Part shown: in pieces, positions 1 to 8,315 of the stretch
Numbering within the stretch: the first letter of the stretch is position 1
How the letters are laid out: every line of letters begins with the position of its first letter
Origin: Mycolicibacterium mageritense
Lineage (GTDB): Bacteria > Actinomycetota > Actinomycetes > Mycobacteriales > Mycobacteriaceae
DNA length: 64,000 bases
Direction of reading: 5' to 3'
Assembly: GCF_010727475.1 (NCBI RefSeq)
Contig: NZ_AP022567.1
Span: 5,146,001-5,210,000, forward strand
The notes under the pieces: generated by a model
Database searches by the model: none
The model's input: only the letters and a program-made list of their open reading frames with translations
Told to the model about the DNA's origin: nothing
Made by a program: the position numbers and the translations under genes

Positions 1-1233
1 GACAAGTTCGATGACGGCGAGTTTCTGCGCTTGATGAAGAACGGCGTTGGCTATGCGATGAATCGCGAACTAGACGAAATCTCAGACGAAGCAAACCGCG
101 AGTACACCAAAGAGACGCAATCAGAACCGATCTTTCGCGAGTTCGGTCCTACGGATTGGGCGAAAGACGTTGAACCAACACGGTTTCTGGTCAAGCGCGT
201 GTTGTCAACGGACACGTGGGGAGTCAACAGCGGGCCGAAGAAATCGCTGAAGACGCACGACAACCAAGCTATCGGCCTGGCCGTCGCGACCGGAATGAAC
301 CTTTACAACGATGCTCGTTTTCCGGTCGAGCGGCCCGGAAAAGTTCTCTACATCGTTGGCGAGGGAGGCGATAATCAGATTCGGCGCACGCTGCATCGGA
401 TGCTCGCGGCCTACGGGATCAATCGCGAAGACGTGGCGCGTGACCCTGATTTTCCGTTCGTCGTGGAGTTCGGCTCCGCACCTTTGGATTCCGCAAAGTT
501 GCGCGACGAAATCAACCGATTGTTGGATAAACACCAACCAACGTTGGTGCTGACGGAGAGTTTTTACAACTTCCATCCGGCGGGCGTGACGGCATCGAAC
601 CTCTACGAACGCGGCCAAGTGATCGACGGCTATCACAAGTTGGTTCGCGCTGGCGGGTCAGAAGTGGTTTCGCTTCTTACCGATCATCACAAAAAGGGTG
701 CTACCGGGACTGACCTAGATCAGATTTCCATGTCTGGTCAAGCCGAGAACGCGGATAGCTGGATCATTCGCGACCATCGCAAGACGCCAGACGTTCACAC
801 CGGAGACTTCTACCTAGAGACGAGTTTTAGTAGTCGCAACTGGGGAGGGAACACATTTCATATTGACTGGCATCTAGGTCCGTTCGATCACGACACGGGC
901 GCGCACACGGGACATATCACCTGGAACGTGACTGAAAAGCCATCGGCAAGCGCACCGCTGAATAACGCGATGACCGCAAAACAGCGAAAAGAAATGGACG
1001 TTCTCAACGCAATCCGAAAAGTCCTGACCGATGCCCACGACAACGGCGTGCGCTCTATGAATCAAACCGACCTCGTAAGCAAGGTAAGGGCATTGGTTCC
1101 TGGTACTGGAAAAGATTACGTCGTTGACAAACTCGACGTTGGAGAGAAAGACGGCTATTTGATTGCAGAACAGGGACCGAAGAATGCGAAATTCTACATC
1201 CTCGCAACACATCCGATGTATGCCCATGATTAG
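1..1233 (+). CDS. RepA-like AAA ATPase (partial, cut by left edge)
   Basis: The reading frame is open from base 1, so the true start lies outside the window; the first ATG inside (31) is unlikely to be the real one. The protein has a RecA/AAA_25-type ATPase core: a P-loop variant GPKKSLKT, the downstream PGKVLYIVGEGG strand typical of RepA-like phage and plasmid ATPases, a Walker B-like segment LVLTESFYNFHP and the DHHKKG turn. The C-terminal ~100 residues look like a winged-helix region. Such proteins act as replicative helicase/initiator factors, often downstream of or fused to a primase-polymerase. An iteron-like block follows directly, which fits a replication role. Exact biochemical activity is inferred. 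Confidence 0.75.
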   Translation, partial: DKFDDGEFLRLMKNGVGYAMNRELDEISDEANREYTKETQSEPIFREFGPTDWAKDVEPTRFLVKRVLSTDTWGVNSGPKKSLKTHDNQAIGLAVATGMNLYNDARFPVERPGKVLYIVGEGGDNQIRRTLHRMLAAYGINREDVARDPDFPFVVEFGSAPLDSAKLRDEINRLLDKHQPTLVLTESFYNFHPAGVTASNLYERGQVIDGYHKLVRAGGSEVVSLLTDHHKKGATGTDLDQISMSGQAENADSWIIRDHRKTPDVHTGDFYLETSFSSRNWGGNTFHIDWHLGPFDHDTGAHTGHITWNVTEKPSASAPLNNAMTAKQRKEMDVLNAIRKVLTDAHDNGVRSMNQTDLVSKVRALVPGTGKDYVVDKLDVGEKDGYLIAEQGPKNAKFYILATHPMYAHD

Positions 1234-1260
1234 CAAATCGCTTGAGCTTCCGACTTTGGT

Positions 1261-1405
1261 CGGAAACAGCCCTAGAACACGGAAACAGCCTCTGACCTGC
1301 GGATATGTGCCGATCTGGGCGCTGTTTCCGAGCGAGCTTCCGTGTTTCCGAGTTTCCGTTTCCGACCCCTCCCCTAAGAGGGGTCGGAAGCTGGGAAACG
1401 GAAAC
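1261..1405. repeat. Iteron-like cluster of CGGAAAC heptamers, candidate replication origin
   Basis: The 204-bp gap between the ATPase gene and the next gene holds seven exact copies of CGGAAAC in two orientations: forward at 1261-1267, 1280-1286 and 1399-1405; reverse (GTTTCCG) at 1324-1330, 1344-1350, 1352-1358 and 1358-1364. Inside lies a stem of 10 perfect base pairs (1362-1371 with 1378-1387, 6-nt loop), extendable to 14 with one wobble. Iterons plus a hairpin beside a RepA-like gene are the usual picture of an element-encoded origin. A transcription terminator or regulator binding array is the alternative. Confidence 0.5.
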
Positions 1406-1437
1406 AGAAACGAAAACACGCAACGCGGAGAGATGCC

Positions 1438-1662
1438 ATGGGAACGATAGTTAAGCGACTCAGAGAATGTGACAGATGCAAGAGAGAAATTTATAGCGGC
1501 AAAGACCCAAAAGCGGGAGGATTTGAGCTTAAACAAGTTGACCTGAGAGACGGTCGCAACGAGCTTAATTCGTACGATATTTGCTCTGACTGCGCGCCAT
1601 CATTTTATCAGTTCATGCTAGACGGATTAACGATCTATTTTGAAAGGTATGCTAATGATTAG
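1438..1662 (+). CDS. Small zinc-ribbon protein, function unknown
   Basis: A 74-residue protein starting at ATG 1438 behind a GGAGAG ribosome site. Two cysteine pairs, CDRC near residue 11 and CSDC near residue 50, are spaced as in a small treble-clef or zinc-ribbon fold; the rest is charged. It is AT-richer than the host genes. It overlaps the next gene by 8 bases, so the two are probably co-translated. Proteins like this are common in phage early regions, but no function can be assigned from sequence. Confidence 0.65.
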   Translation: MGTIVKRLRECDRCKREIYSGKDPKAGGFELKQVDLRDGRNELNSYDICSDCAPSFYQFMLDGLTIYFERYAND

Positions 1663-2068
1663 AACCAAGTTCGACGGATTGATTAAGAGCATGACGACTT
1701 CTGTTTTCGCGTCGTTGCCTACGGCGTGGCCGGAGTATCTGACCGGTTACGGTGGGCGTGGAACGTTGTTGGCGCGAGTCCATGAAAATAGCTATCGGCG
1801 GTTGTCAGACGGCACGATGGAGCAAGACGTGATCGAACGCGCTTTGGTCTACATGCCGGATGATGAAATCCAACCGGCACACTTGCGACGTTTGACGATA
1901 CGATACAACAACACAGAACTTGATTACGACTACCTCAAGTTGTTTCCGGAAATGCAAGAGCACGCGGTTTCTCGCGTCGAGCAGTATCGGCGTTGCGTCG
2001 AGCAGATCAAGACGTTGCCGGTGATCGACTTCTGGGAGCTGGTCAAGACGTGGCCGGTGGTCGGCTGA
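1655..2068 (+). CDS. Phage-type hypothetical protein
   Basis: The frame opens earlier (TTG 1640, ATG 1649), but ATG 1655 is preferred because GAAAGG at 1642-1647 lies at normal distance. The product is about 137 residues, with no recognisable domain, no membrane segment and no cysteine motif; aromatic residues are frequent in the C-terminal half. It overlaps the genes on both sides (TAG of the upstream gene at 1660-1662; ATG of the next gene at 2068), which makes it part of one translationally coupled string from 1438 to 2980. Function unknown. Confidence 0.6.
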   Translation: MIRTKFDGLIKSMTTSVFASLPTAWPEYLTGYGGRGTLLARVHENSYRRLSDGTMEQDVIERALVYMPDDEIQPAHLRRLTIRYNNTELDYDYLKLFPEMQEHAVSRVEQYRRCVEQIKTLPVIDFWELVKTWPVVG

Positions 2069-2493
2069 TGACCGGCCCTGCCTGCCGTGCCGAGCACTGC
2101 GCTGGCGTAGCCGACGACGGCACGGGGTTGTGTGCCGCGCACCGCAGATCGTTGACATTGAGCACCAAAATGCAAGATGCGGTGCGCGAGTTCCTACATG
2201 GAAACCTCAAGGCAGGCAACGTCATACGACCAACGACGGAGAATGCGCCGAAAGTCATCGAAGCGGGAGCGTTGTTTGCACAAGCGTTGGCACTGTTGAT
2301 TTCAACTGCGTTCGATTCCGAAATCGTGAGTTACGACGGTGCGCCGATTGTCATCGGTGATCTGAGGCGCAACCAACCGCCCTGGCGCGTCAGCTTCGCG
2401 TGGAAAGCAACAATCAACCACACGACGTGGAATGACAACGACGAGTCCGATGACGACGAATTAGACGAACCGTTGGAAGCGCAGACGCCATGA
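2068..2493 (+). CDS. Hypothetical protein with N-terminal Cys/His cluster and acidic tail
   Basis: ATG 2068 overlaps the TGA of the preceding gene (TGATG), so this start is favoured over upstream in-frame starts. The 141-residue product begins with a Cys/His-rich stretch (CRAEHC, then CAAH about 12 residues later) that could bind zinc, continues with a helical middle and ends in an acidic run (DNDESDDDELDE). No family is recognised. It is followed by a 4-base ATGA overlap with the ribbon-helix-helix gene, so expression is likely coupled to it. Confidence 0.6.
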   Translation: MTGPACRAEHCAGVADDGTGLCAAHRRSLTLSTKMQDAVREFLHGNLKAGNVIRPTTENAPKVIEAGALFAQALALLISTAFDSEIVSYDGAPIVIGDLRRNQPPWRVSFAWKATINHTTWNDNDESDDDELDEPLEAQTP

Positions 2494-2630
2494 ACAATAA
2501 AGACAAGCTGATCAGTGTGCGGATGCCCGATGAAATACGTGATCAGATCAGGGCACAAGCGCAAGCCGAGGGCATGACGATGAGCGCATACGTGCGTGCT
2601 CTCATTGAAAAGAAAATTGACAAACGATGA
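2490..2630 (+). CDS. Ribbon-helix-helix (Arc/CopG-type) DNA-binding protein
   Basis: A 46-residue gene easily missed because of its length. ATG 2490 overlaps the previous stop (ATGA), and its own stop overlaps the next ATG (2627). The sequence fits the RHH fold: a beta strand LISVRMPDEI, helix A (RDQIRAQAQAEG), a turn, and helix B (MSAYVRALIEKKI). RHH proteins bind DNA as dimers. Here it could be a repressor of the element, a plasmid-type copy-control or partition protein, or a DNA-recognition partner for packaging, since no small terminase is seen between it and the large terminase. The fold call is strong, the role inferred. Confidence 0.75.
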   Translation: MNNKDKLISVRMPDEIRDQIRAQAQAEGMTMSAYVRALIEKKIDKR

Positions 2631-2980
2631 CGATGAGGCCGTGCATCGTCTGCGGTGAACCGGGCGAATCCACGCGTTGCGACGAGCACGCGTTGCCCCG
2701 TGGTGGGAAGCACCAACAGAGCCCATATGAACGCGGCTATGACAACGCGTGGCGCAAGTTGAGCGAGCGAGCGCGAAAGCTACAACCGTTCTGTTCTGAC
2801 TGCGGCGCAACGACGGATTTGCAGTGCGATCACACACCACTTGCGTGGGAACGCAAAACCAGAGGCTTGCCGATTCGGCTACGCGACGTTGACGTGGTGT
2901 GCGGGCCGTGCAACCGCAAACGTGGCGCAGCACGCGGCGAGAAAACGCGCGAAACAGGGGTGGGGGCAAACCCCACTTAG
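2627..2980 (+). CDS. HNH endonuclease next to terminase
   Basis: 117 residues starting at ATG 2627 inside an ATGA overlap. The core runs from the zinc pair CSDC (56-59) through the HNH histidine CDH (67-69) to the second pair CGPC with the following Asn (92-96), giving the C-x2-C / H / C-x2-C-N layout of phage HNH proteins. Another Cys pair (CIVC) lies at the N-terminus. HNH proteins encoded beside the large terminase are widespread in HK97-like phages and capsid-forming satellites, where they help terminase cut DNA during packaging. A homing endonuclease is unlikely given the packaging-module position. Confidence 0.85.
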   Translation: MTMRPCIVCGEPGESTRCDEHALPRGGKHQQSPYERGYDNAWRKLSERARKLQPFCSDCGATTDLQCDHTPLAWERKTRGLPIRLRDVDVVCGPCNRKRGAARGEKTRETGVGANPT

Positions 2981-3024
2981 GGGTGTTTACGAGCCGAGCC
3001 GGGGAGGCCAAGTTTTAGTCAGAA

Positions 3025-3041
3025 TTCGTGAAAATCACGAA
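3025..3041. promoter_or_regulatory. Perfect 7-bp inverted repeat before the terminase gene, candidate operator
   Basis: TTCGTGA-AAA-TCACGAA is a perfect palindrome with a 3-bp spacer in the only intergenic gap (2981-3067) between the early-looking genes and the packaging/capsid genes. Size and place fit an operator controlling the late module. No clear -35/-10 pair is seen by eye. Confidence 0.4.
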
Positions 3042-3067
3042 AAACGTTGTGTGGAAGGGTTTTCAAA

Positions 3068-4522
3068 ATGAAGGGTGGCGCAAAAGGCACGATCAAGGCC
3101 GTGCCAATCGACTTTTCGGGGTGGCCGACAGACCGCGCAGCGCGACGAGAGGACTTCATCTCGGTTTTTCTGATCACTCCGCGCGGTCAGGGTGCAAAAG
3201 AGCCGTTCAACTTGCGCGATTTTCAGCGTGAGATCGTGCGTGGAGCGTTCGCACCGCGCATCCGTACCGCGCTGGTCAGTCTGCCGCGTGCGAACGGAAA
3301 AACGATGCTGGCCGCTGCGCTCGGTTTGGCCGAAATGTTCGTTGGGCCGCCAAGCGCCGAAGTGCTAGTGGTCGCGAGCGACCAGCGCCAAGCCAACATC
3401 ACCATGAGATACGCAAAACGCATGGTCGAGCTGAACCCAATTTTGGCCGAACGCGTCCAGATTTACGCTGACCGGCTGTATCTGCCCGAAAACGACGCCA
3501 CGCTGTTGCCGCTTCCGGCAGAACCGGGCGCGCTGCACGGACACGATCCGTCGCTGATGATCGTTGACGAACTTCACGTGGTCACCGAAGAGGTTTGGGA
3601 AGCGGTCACGTCGGTGGCCGGCAAAAGGCCCGAGAGTCTGACGTTGGCGATTTCCACGCCGGCCGATTCTGCGGATTCTGTGATGTGGCGCCTGGTCGAA
3701 CATGGCCGCAGCGGCACGGACGCGTCTTTTTACTTTCGCGAGTACCTCGCGCCTGACGGTTGCGAGGTTGACGACCGTGACGTGTGGCGCATCGCTAACC
3801 CCGCACTCGCTGACGCCGAGCCGTTTTTGTCAGAAGACGGACTTGAGTCAGTTCTGAAAACCATCCGTGAGCCGGTTTTCCGTCAGTTGCGTTTGGGTCA
3901 GTGGGTCACGGGCGTGCAATCGTGGCTCCCGTGGGGAGCGTGGGCGCAGTGCGAGCGTCAGCGCAAAATCTCATCTAACGAGCGCGTTGTTTTGGCTTTT
4001 GACGGTTCGGCGTCGGGTGACTCAACGGCGCTGGTGGGCTGCACGATGGACGGCCACGTGTGGCTAGAAGGAATCTGGGAGAATCCCGGTGACGAGCGCT
4101 GGCGCGTGCCGCGTGAAAGTGTAGACGCCGCAGTCGATTTGGCGTTTCAGCGCTACGACGTGGTGGAACTGGCGTGCGACCCGTGGGGTTGGCGCAGCGA
4201 AATCGAAGCGTGGGCGAACCGTCACGGTGAGAAACGCGTGTTGGAGTGGAACACCGCCGCAGCGGTACGCATGGCACCGGCAACTGACCGGCTGTACCAG
4301 GCCGTGATGACGAAAACCGTCAGTCACGACGGTGACGAACAATTGGCCGCGCACATTGCGCATTGCGTCGCTAAGCGCACGCCAATGGGTGATTTGGTGA
4401 GTAAGGATAAACGCGGCTCTCCGCGCAAGATTGATGCCGCTGTGGCTGCTATTGTGGCTTATGATAGGGCCGCTTGGCATTCGACTAAGACGACCAAGAA
4501 GCGCACCGTAAGTTTCGCGTGA
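3068..4522 (+). CDS. Phage terminase large subunit (TerL)
   Basis: Packaging motor and nuclease. ATG 3068 is preferred to the in-frame start at 3047 because GGAAGG (3053-3058) lies 9 bases upstream; this gives 484 residues. The ATPase half has the terminase P-loop LPRANGKT (72-79), Walker B LMIVDELH (163-170) and coupling motif ISTPAD (near 195-200). The RNase H-like nuclease half shows the metal-binding aspartates LAFDGS (D312), ACDPWGW (D371) and KIDAAVAA (about D456). Length and motifs are normal for HK97-type large terminases, so the protein looks complete and active. A small terminase is not recognisable in the window. Confidence 0.93.
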   Translation: MKGGAKGTIKAVPIDFSGWPTDRAARREDFISVFLITPRGQGAKEPFNLRDFQREIVRGAFAPRIRTALVSLPRANGKTMLAAALGLAEMFVGPPSAEVLVVASDQRQANITMRYAKRMVELNPILAERVQIYADRLYLPENDATLLPLPAEPGALHGHDPSLMIVDELHVVTEEVWEAVTSVAGKRPESLTLAISTPADSADSVMWRLVEHGRSGTDASFYFREYLAPDGCEVDDRDVWRIANPALADAEPFLSEDGLESVLKTIREPVFRQLRLGQWVTGVQSWLPWGAWAQCERQRKISSNERVVLAFDGSASGDSTALVGCTMDGHVWLEGIWENPGDERWRVPRESVDAAVDLAFQRYDVVELACDPWGWRSEIEAWANRHGEKRVLEWNTAAAVRMAPATDRLYQAVMTKTVSHDGDEQLAAHIAHCVAKRTPMGDLVSKDKRGSPRKIDAAVAAIVAYDRAAWHSTKTTKKRTVSFA

Positions 4523-4534
4523 CAAGGAAACATT

Positions 4535-5944
4535 GTGACTATTCCACTTGTGCCAATCGTGGCGTTTGATTATTTGCAAAAGCTGTTGCATAAATTAGAC
4601 GAACCGCTAGCGCGTTATTCGCTTTTGGATACGTACTACACCGGAAATCAACCGTTGGCGTTCCTGAGTCCAGAATCACGAACCGCGCTCGGTAACCGTT
4701 TCGGTCGCATGGCGTCCAACATTCCGCGTCTTGCGGTCACGGCGCTGACCGAACGTTTGCAGATCACCGGTTTTTCAGACAAAGCGCTGTGGCCCGAGTG
4801 GCTGCGCAACGACATGGACCTACTGTCAAACGTCGCACATCGTGAGGCACTGCTTTTCGGTGATTCCTACGTCATGGTGTGGGCTGACGCGTTGGGACGA
4901 CCAACCGTGACAGTTGAGAGCGCCAAGCAAGTTTCGTGTTTGTTCGATCCCGGTACGCGCGAAATCACGGCTGCTGTGAAGCGCTGGGAAACCGAAATCA
5001 CGACTGAGGCGATTCTGTATCTACCGGATCGGATCGTGCGCTACAGGGCCAACCACACGGGCGCAACGCTCGGTTTTGAGGTGGTCTACGAAATCCCGAA
5101 TCCGCTCGGCGTCGTCCCGGTGGTGAACTTGCGGAACTCAGACCGGATTTTGGACGACTACGGCGCGAGCGAGATTGACGATTTGATGCCGCTCGTTGAC
5201 GGGCTGAACAAGTCTCTCGCCGACATGATGATAACGAGCGAGTTTGTTGGCCGTCCACGTCGTTGGGCTACCGGCATCGAGTTGGAAGAAAAACCGGTTG
5301 TAGATTCTGACGGAAACCCGGTTCTCGACAACGACGGCAATCCTGTTGTCGCAGCGGTCAACCCGATTCCTGAGGGCAACCGCGCGATGATCGCTGAGAA
5401 CCCCGAAGCAAAATTTGGTCAGTTGGCCGCAGCGGATTTGGCCGGATACGAAGCGAGCGTGCGCGTGATGCTCGGTCAGATCATGGCGGTTTCAACTCTG
5501 CCAGCGCACTACGTTGGCGTTTTCACCGACAACCCCGCGAGCGCAGACGCGTTGCGCGCGTCTGAGGCATCGCTGACCGCGCGTGCAGAAGCGCGGCAAG
5601 AAATCTTCGGGCGCGCGTGGGAAAAAGTTGCGCGGCTGATGACTGCGGTTCTCGACGGGGTTGACCCTGACGCGGTTGACGACGTGGTGGTTTTTTGGTC
5701 TGAGGCCGGAACGCGAAGCATGGCGCAAGAGGCTGACGCAGCGGTCAAGCTTTTTGAGGTTGGACTGTTGCCGCGTGCGTTCACATTGCGAAAGCTCGGT
5801 TACTCAGACGAAGAAATTTTGCAAATCGAAGCTGAGATTAAGTATCAGAACTTGATCGAAGACGTGCCAGACGACGACGAACCCAACCAAGAAAACGAAC
5901 CAGAATCGGAAACGGGAGATAGTGAAAATGTTCAGACGGGATGA
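4535..5944 (+). CDS. Phage portal protein (SPP1 gp6-like)
   Basis: 469 residues, starting at GTG 4535 with AAGGA about 6 bases upstream, 12 bases after the terminase gene. Length, acidic C-terminal tail, and position between terminase and capsid genes match the SPP1 gp6-like portal family common in actinophages. Portals form the dodecameric ring at one capsid vertex through which DNA is pumped and to which head-tail connectors bind. The last 17 bases overlap the scaffold-like gene. No truncation is seen. Confidence 0.88.
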   Translation: MTIPLVPIVAFDYLQKLLHKLDEPLARYSLLDTYYTGNQPLAFLSPESRTALGNRFGRMASNIPRLAVTALTERLQITGFSDKALWPEWLRNDMDLLSNVAHREALLFGDSYVMVWADALGRPTVTVESAKQVSCLFDPGTREITAAVKRWETEITTEAILYLPDRIVRYRANHTGATLGFEVVYEIPNPLGVVPVVNLRNSDRILDDYGASEIDDLMPLVDGLNKSLADMMITSEFVGRPRRWATGIELEEKPVVDSDGNPVLDNDGNPVVAAVNPIPEGNRAMIAENPEAKFGQLAAADLAGYEASVRVMLGQIMAVSTLPAHYVGVFTDNPASADALRASEASLTARAEARQEIFGRAWEKVARLMTAVLDGVDPDAVDDVVVFWSEAGTRSMAQEADAAVKLFEVGLLPRAFTLRKLGYSDEEILQIEAEIKYQNLIEDVPDDDEPNQENEPESETGDSENVQTG

Positions 5945-6428
5945 CGAAAACGAAAACCAAGCGCCCACACCAACCGCCCTGGCGGATGACGAGCAGACCA
6001 CCGAACAAACCGACGTGGAATCCGACGCGACCGTGGACGCGGACACGGACGGATTGACCGAAGGTGACGACAACGCGGACGACGAAAATGACAACACTGC
6101 AACGTCTTTCAGTAGAACGTATGTCGAGAAGCTGCGTCGTGAAAACGCCGGATACCGGGAGCGTGCGAACCGTGCCGACGAGCTAGCGCAGCGTTTGCAT
6201 ACCGCGCTGGTCGCGGCTACCGGACGCATGGCCGATCCCACCGATTTGGCGTTCGACGCGGCGCACCTGGACGACGACGACGCACTGACGACGGCCATTG
6301 ACGAGCTACTCGCCAAGAAACCGCATCTGGCCTCGCGGCGACCATTCGGCGACGTGGGACAGGGCCGACGCGGCGCGGCCTCAGAAGCACCGGTGAACTT
6401 AGCCGACATGCTGCGCGCACGGACGTAG
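5928..6428 (+). CDS. Capsid scaffold-like protein
   Basis: ATG 5928 is preferred over GTG 5922 because GGGAG at 5914-5918 is properly spaced for it. About 166 residues: a strongly acidic, low-complexity N-terminal third (D/E/T/N-rich), then a predicted coiled coil (YVEKLRRENAGYRERANRADE), then a basic C-terminal end. An acidic stretch plus coiled coil directly between portal and capsid genes is the usual signature of scaffolding proteins in actinophages. It organises capsid assembly and would be lost from the mature head. The role is inferred from composition and position. Confidence 0.75.
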   Translation: MFRRDDENENQAPTPTALADDEQTTEQTDVESDATVDADTDGLTEGDDNADDENDNTATSFSRTYVEKLRRENAGYRERANRADELAQRLHTALVAATGRMADPTDLAFDAAHLDDDDALTTAIDELLAKKPHLASRRPFGDVGQGRRGAASEAPVNLADMLRART

Positions 6429-6447
6429 CTCGACTAGCGTCGCGTGA

Positions 6448-6642
6448 ATGGCGAAGCAAAAAGTACGCGGAAAAGGAAACTGCTCCGGATGCGGGAAGCC
6501 GATGTACGACGAGGTAGAGCAGATTCCGAACGGCATCAACCCGCCTAAAACCCGCAAGGACGGTCCGACGTGCGGCGGTGGCAGCGCGTGTGAGGCGGAC
6601 CTCAAGCGTCGACAAAGTCCCGACTTCACAAAGGTCACGTAA
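6448..6642 (+). CDS. Small CxxC protein in the head module
   Basis: 64 residues, lysine-rich, with a CSGC pair near residue 12 and two further cysteines (TCGGGSAC near residues 41-48), so a small zinc-binding fold is possible. The gene lies 19 bases after the scaffold-like gene and before the capsid gene. No Shine-Dalgarno is obvious. Similar tiny CxxC proteins occur in mycobacteriophage structural operons without known function. Confidence 0.55.
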   Translation: MAKQKVRGKGNCSGCGKPMYDEVEQIPNGINPPKTRKDGPTCGGGSACEADLKRRQSPDFTKVT

Positions 6643-6771
6643 TTAGGTGAATTAAGCGCCATTTCTGATACAGTGGCATTACCGCGCCTGATGCGCTCGC
6701 GTTAAACGTCCCGGTGGCGTCAAACGATCTGAAATCAAAATTTCCGTTTGACTGTTAGGACGTTTTTCATC

Positions 6772-7641
6772 ATGGCCGTTGGTACCAATAACGCGACCGA
6801 ACTCACTCAAGAGCAAGTCGCGAAGATTCTCGTTAAGCCGCTTGAGGAAACTGCAAAGTTTCTCGCCGCTGGACCGCGCATTTTCGATACCGCATCGCCG
6901 CTGCGCATTCCCAAGCTCGGCGCACCAACCACGGTTTCGTGGGTTGGCGAAAACGAGCAGATTCCCGAAGCGAACCCCGATTTCGATGAGGTCGAGCTTC
7001 TGCCGTCCACGATGAAGTCTCTCAAGACGCTCACGCGGTACAGCAACGAACTCGCGCGTCAGTCGGTTGTCGCCCTTGATGCCGCGCTCAAGGATCGTTT
7101 GGTGACCGACGTTGCCGCAAAGCTTGACGCGCAACTGTTTTCGGCATCTGGCGACGGCACGGTTACCCCGCAGGGACTCTTTGCGTGGGCCGGAACGCAA
7201 ACGCTCGCGGTCAACGCAGAACTTTCGTTGGACGATCTGCACGACGCCGAAGCGCTCGCGCTCGGTGAAAACGTCAATCCCGCTGGTCTGCGTTGGGTGA
7301 TGACGAGTCGCGAGCTGATCGACCTTCGCAAGATCAAGGCGACCGATGGAAATTACATCGTGCAACCGGACGTGACTGCCGCTGGCGGTTACACGCTGCT
7401 TGGTCATCCCGTGATCGTGAGCAATCGCGTTCCCGACACCGGAGGCGCAACGCCAACCGGACGCGCTGCGCTGGTCGATTTTTCGCAAGTTGCGGTTGCC
7501 CGTGATCTTGCGCCCACGGTCAAGATTCTCGATCAGACTTTCGGGGATTTCGACCAACAGGCGATTCGCGTTGTGTGCCGTTACGACGCTAAGCCGCTGA
7601 ACCCTGAGGCCGTCATCAAGTTGACCGGCATCACGATCTAA
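6772..7641 (+). CDS. Major capsid protein (HK97 fold)
   Basis: Starts at ATG 6772 (MAVGTNNATELT...), with AGGA about 11 bases upstream; the in-frame extension to 6748 has no better site. The 289-residue protein resembles HK97-fold major capsid proteins: an N-terminal arm, an E-loop region (SWVGENEQIPEAN), then P and A domains (LDAALKDRLVTDVAAKLDAQLF; RWVMTSRELIDLRKIK). It lacks a long delta domain, and no prohead protease gene precedes it; with a separate scaffold gene this suggests scaffold-dependent assembly without proteolytic maturation. A 129-bp gap precedes the gene. Confidence 0.85.
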   Translation: MAVGTNNATELTQEQVAKILVKPLEETAKFLAAGPRIFDTASPLRIPKLGAPTTVSWVGENEQIPEANPDFDEVELLPSTMKSLKTLTRYSNELARQSVVALDAALKDRLVTDVAAKLDAQLFSASGDGTVTPQGLFAWAGTQTLAVNAELSLDDLHDAEALALGENVNPAGLRWVMTSRELIDLRKIKATDGNYIVQPDVTAAGGYTLLGHPVIVSNRVPDTGGATPTGRAALVDFSQVAVARDLAPTVKILDQTFGDFDQQAIRVVCRYDAKPLNPEAVIKLTGITI

Positions 7642-7653
7642 GGGTTTTTCAAG

Positions 7654-7968
7654 ATGGCTGCCGTAACAGGTCAGCGGATCGCTGATTTTCTCGGCGGGGG
7701 TGGCGATGCAAGTCTCGTCACCCTCGCCGGGAGTCACGCCGCAGTGGTCACGCAGATGTGCCGCGCGTACACGCGTGACGGCGGTTTCACCGATGACGTG
7801 CCCAACGACGAAATTGCTGCCGTGATCGTGACCGCTGCTGCGCGGTTGGTTGCTAACCCCGAACAGATCGCGAGTGACGTGGGTAGCGTTTCCATGCGTG
7901 GAGGATTCGCGGGTTTCAGTCTGACCGAACGACTCGTTTTGAATCGCTACCGGAAGAAAGCGCAGTGA
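7654..7968 (+). CDS. Head-tail connector/adaptor protein
   Basis: 104 residues, 12 bases after the capsid gene. Alanine-rich helices and the position right after the capsid gene fit the gp6/gp15-type adaptors that form a ring under the portal. The last residues (LTERLVLNRYRKKAQ) are typical of such proteins, whose basic tail contacts the portal. It overlaps the next gene by four bases (GTGA). Identification rests on size, helical content and synteny rather than a diagnostic motif. Confidence 0.65.
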   Translation: MAAVTGQRIADFLGGGGDASLVTLAGSHAAVVTQMCRAYTRDGGFTDDVPNDEIAAVIVTAAARLVANPEQIASDVGSVSMRGGFAGFSLTERLVLNRYRKKAQ

Positions 7969-8315
7969 TTTTCTACGACCGGGTAAGCATCGTCTGTAAG
8001 ACGAAAGTGGGCAGTAGCCCGGTTTCTGAGACGTTCAACGGCGTTGTTCCGGCGATTGTGACGCCGATAGAATCGGCGAAAGTGATAGGCGTTTCGGGAA
8101 ACGCCGTGACAGTCACGCGGTACCTTTTCGTCATCAAGCCGTTCGCGTTCCTTATTCCCTTGAATACCTCGGCTTCGGCTCCCAGCGTGGCCGGTGCGAA
8201 TCAAATTATTTTCACGTACAACGGCGATACGGCATTGAGTTTAGAGAACAAGGTGGAGCGTCATCTGTACCGTGGCCGCTTGCACCATTATGAAGCCGTG
8301 GTGAAGTCGGTCTAA
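7965..8315 (+). CDS. Head-closure/stopper-type connector protein
   Basis: Starts at GTG 7965 in a GTGA overlap; 116 residues, mostly beta strands (VSIVCKTKV, AVTVTRYLFVI, NQIIFTYNG, HYEAVVKSV). A small all-beta protein placed after the adaptor is what is expected of the stopper that closes the filled head and offers the docking site for a tail. If the element makes its own heads but no tails, this protein and its neighbours would set which helper-phage tails can attach. Assignment by synteny and fold pattern. Confidence 0.6.
   Translation: MIFYDRVSIVCKTKVGSSPVSETFNGVVPAIVTPIESAKVIGVSGNAVTVTRYLFVIKPFAFLIPLNTSASAPSVAGANQIIFTYNGDTALSLENKVERHLYRGRLHHYEAVVKSV

Noticed and set aside
1163..1450. 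95-residue plus-strand and 220-residue minus-strand frames over the iteron block
   Set aside because: The amino acids follow the DNA repeats (PRTRKQP-like strings), no ribosome site, and they overlap better genes.
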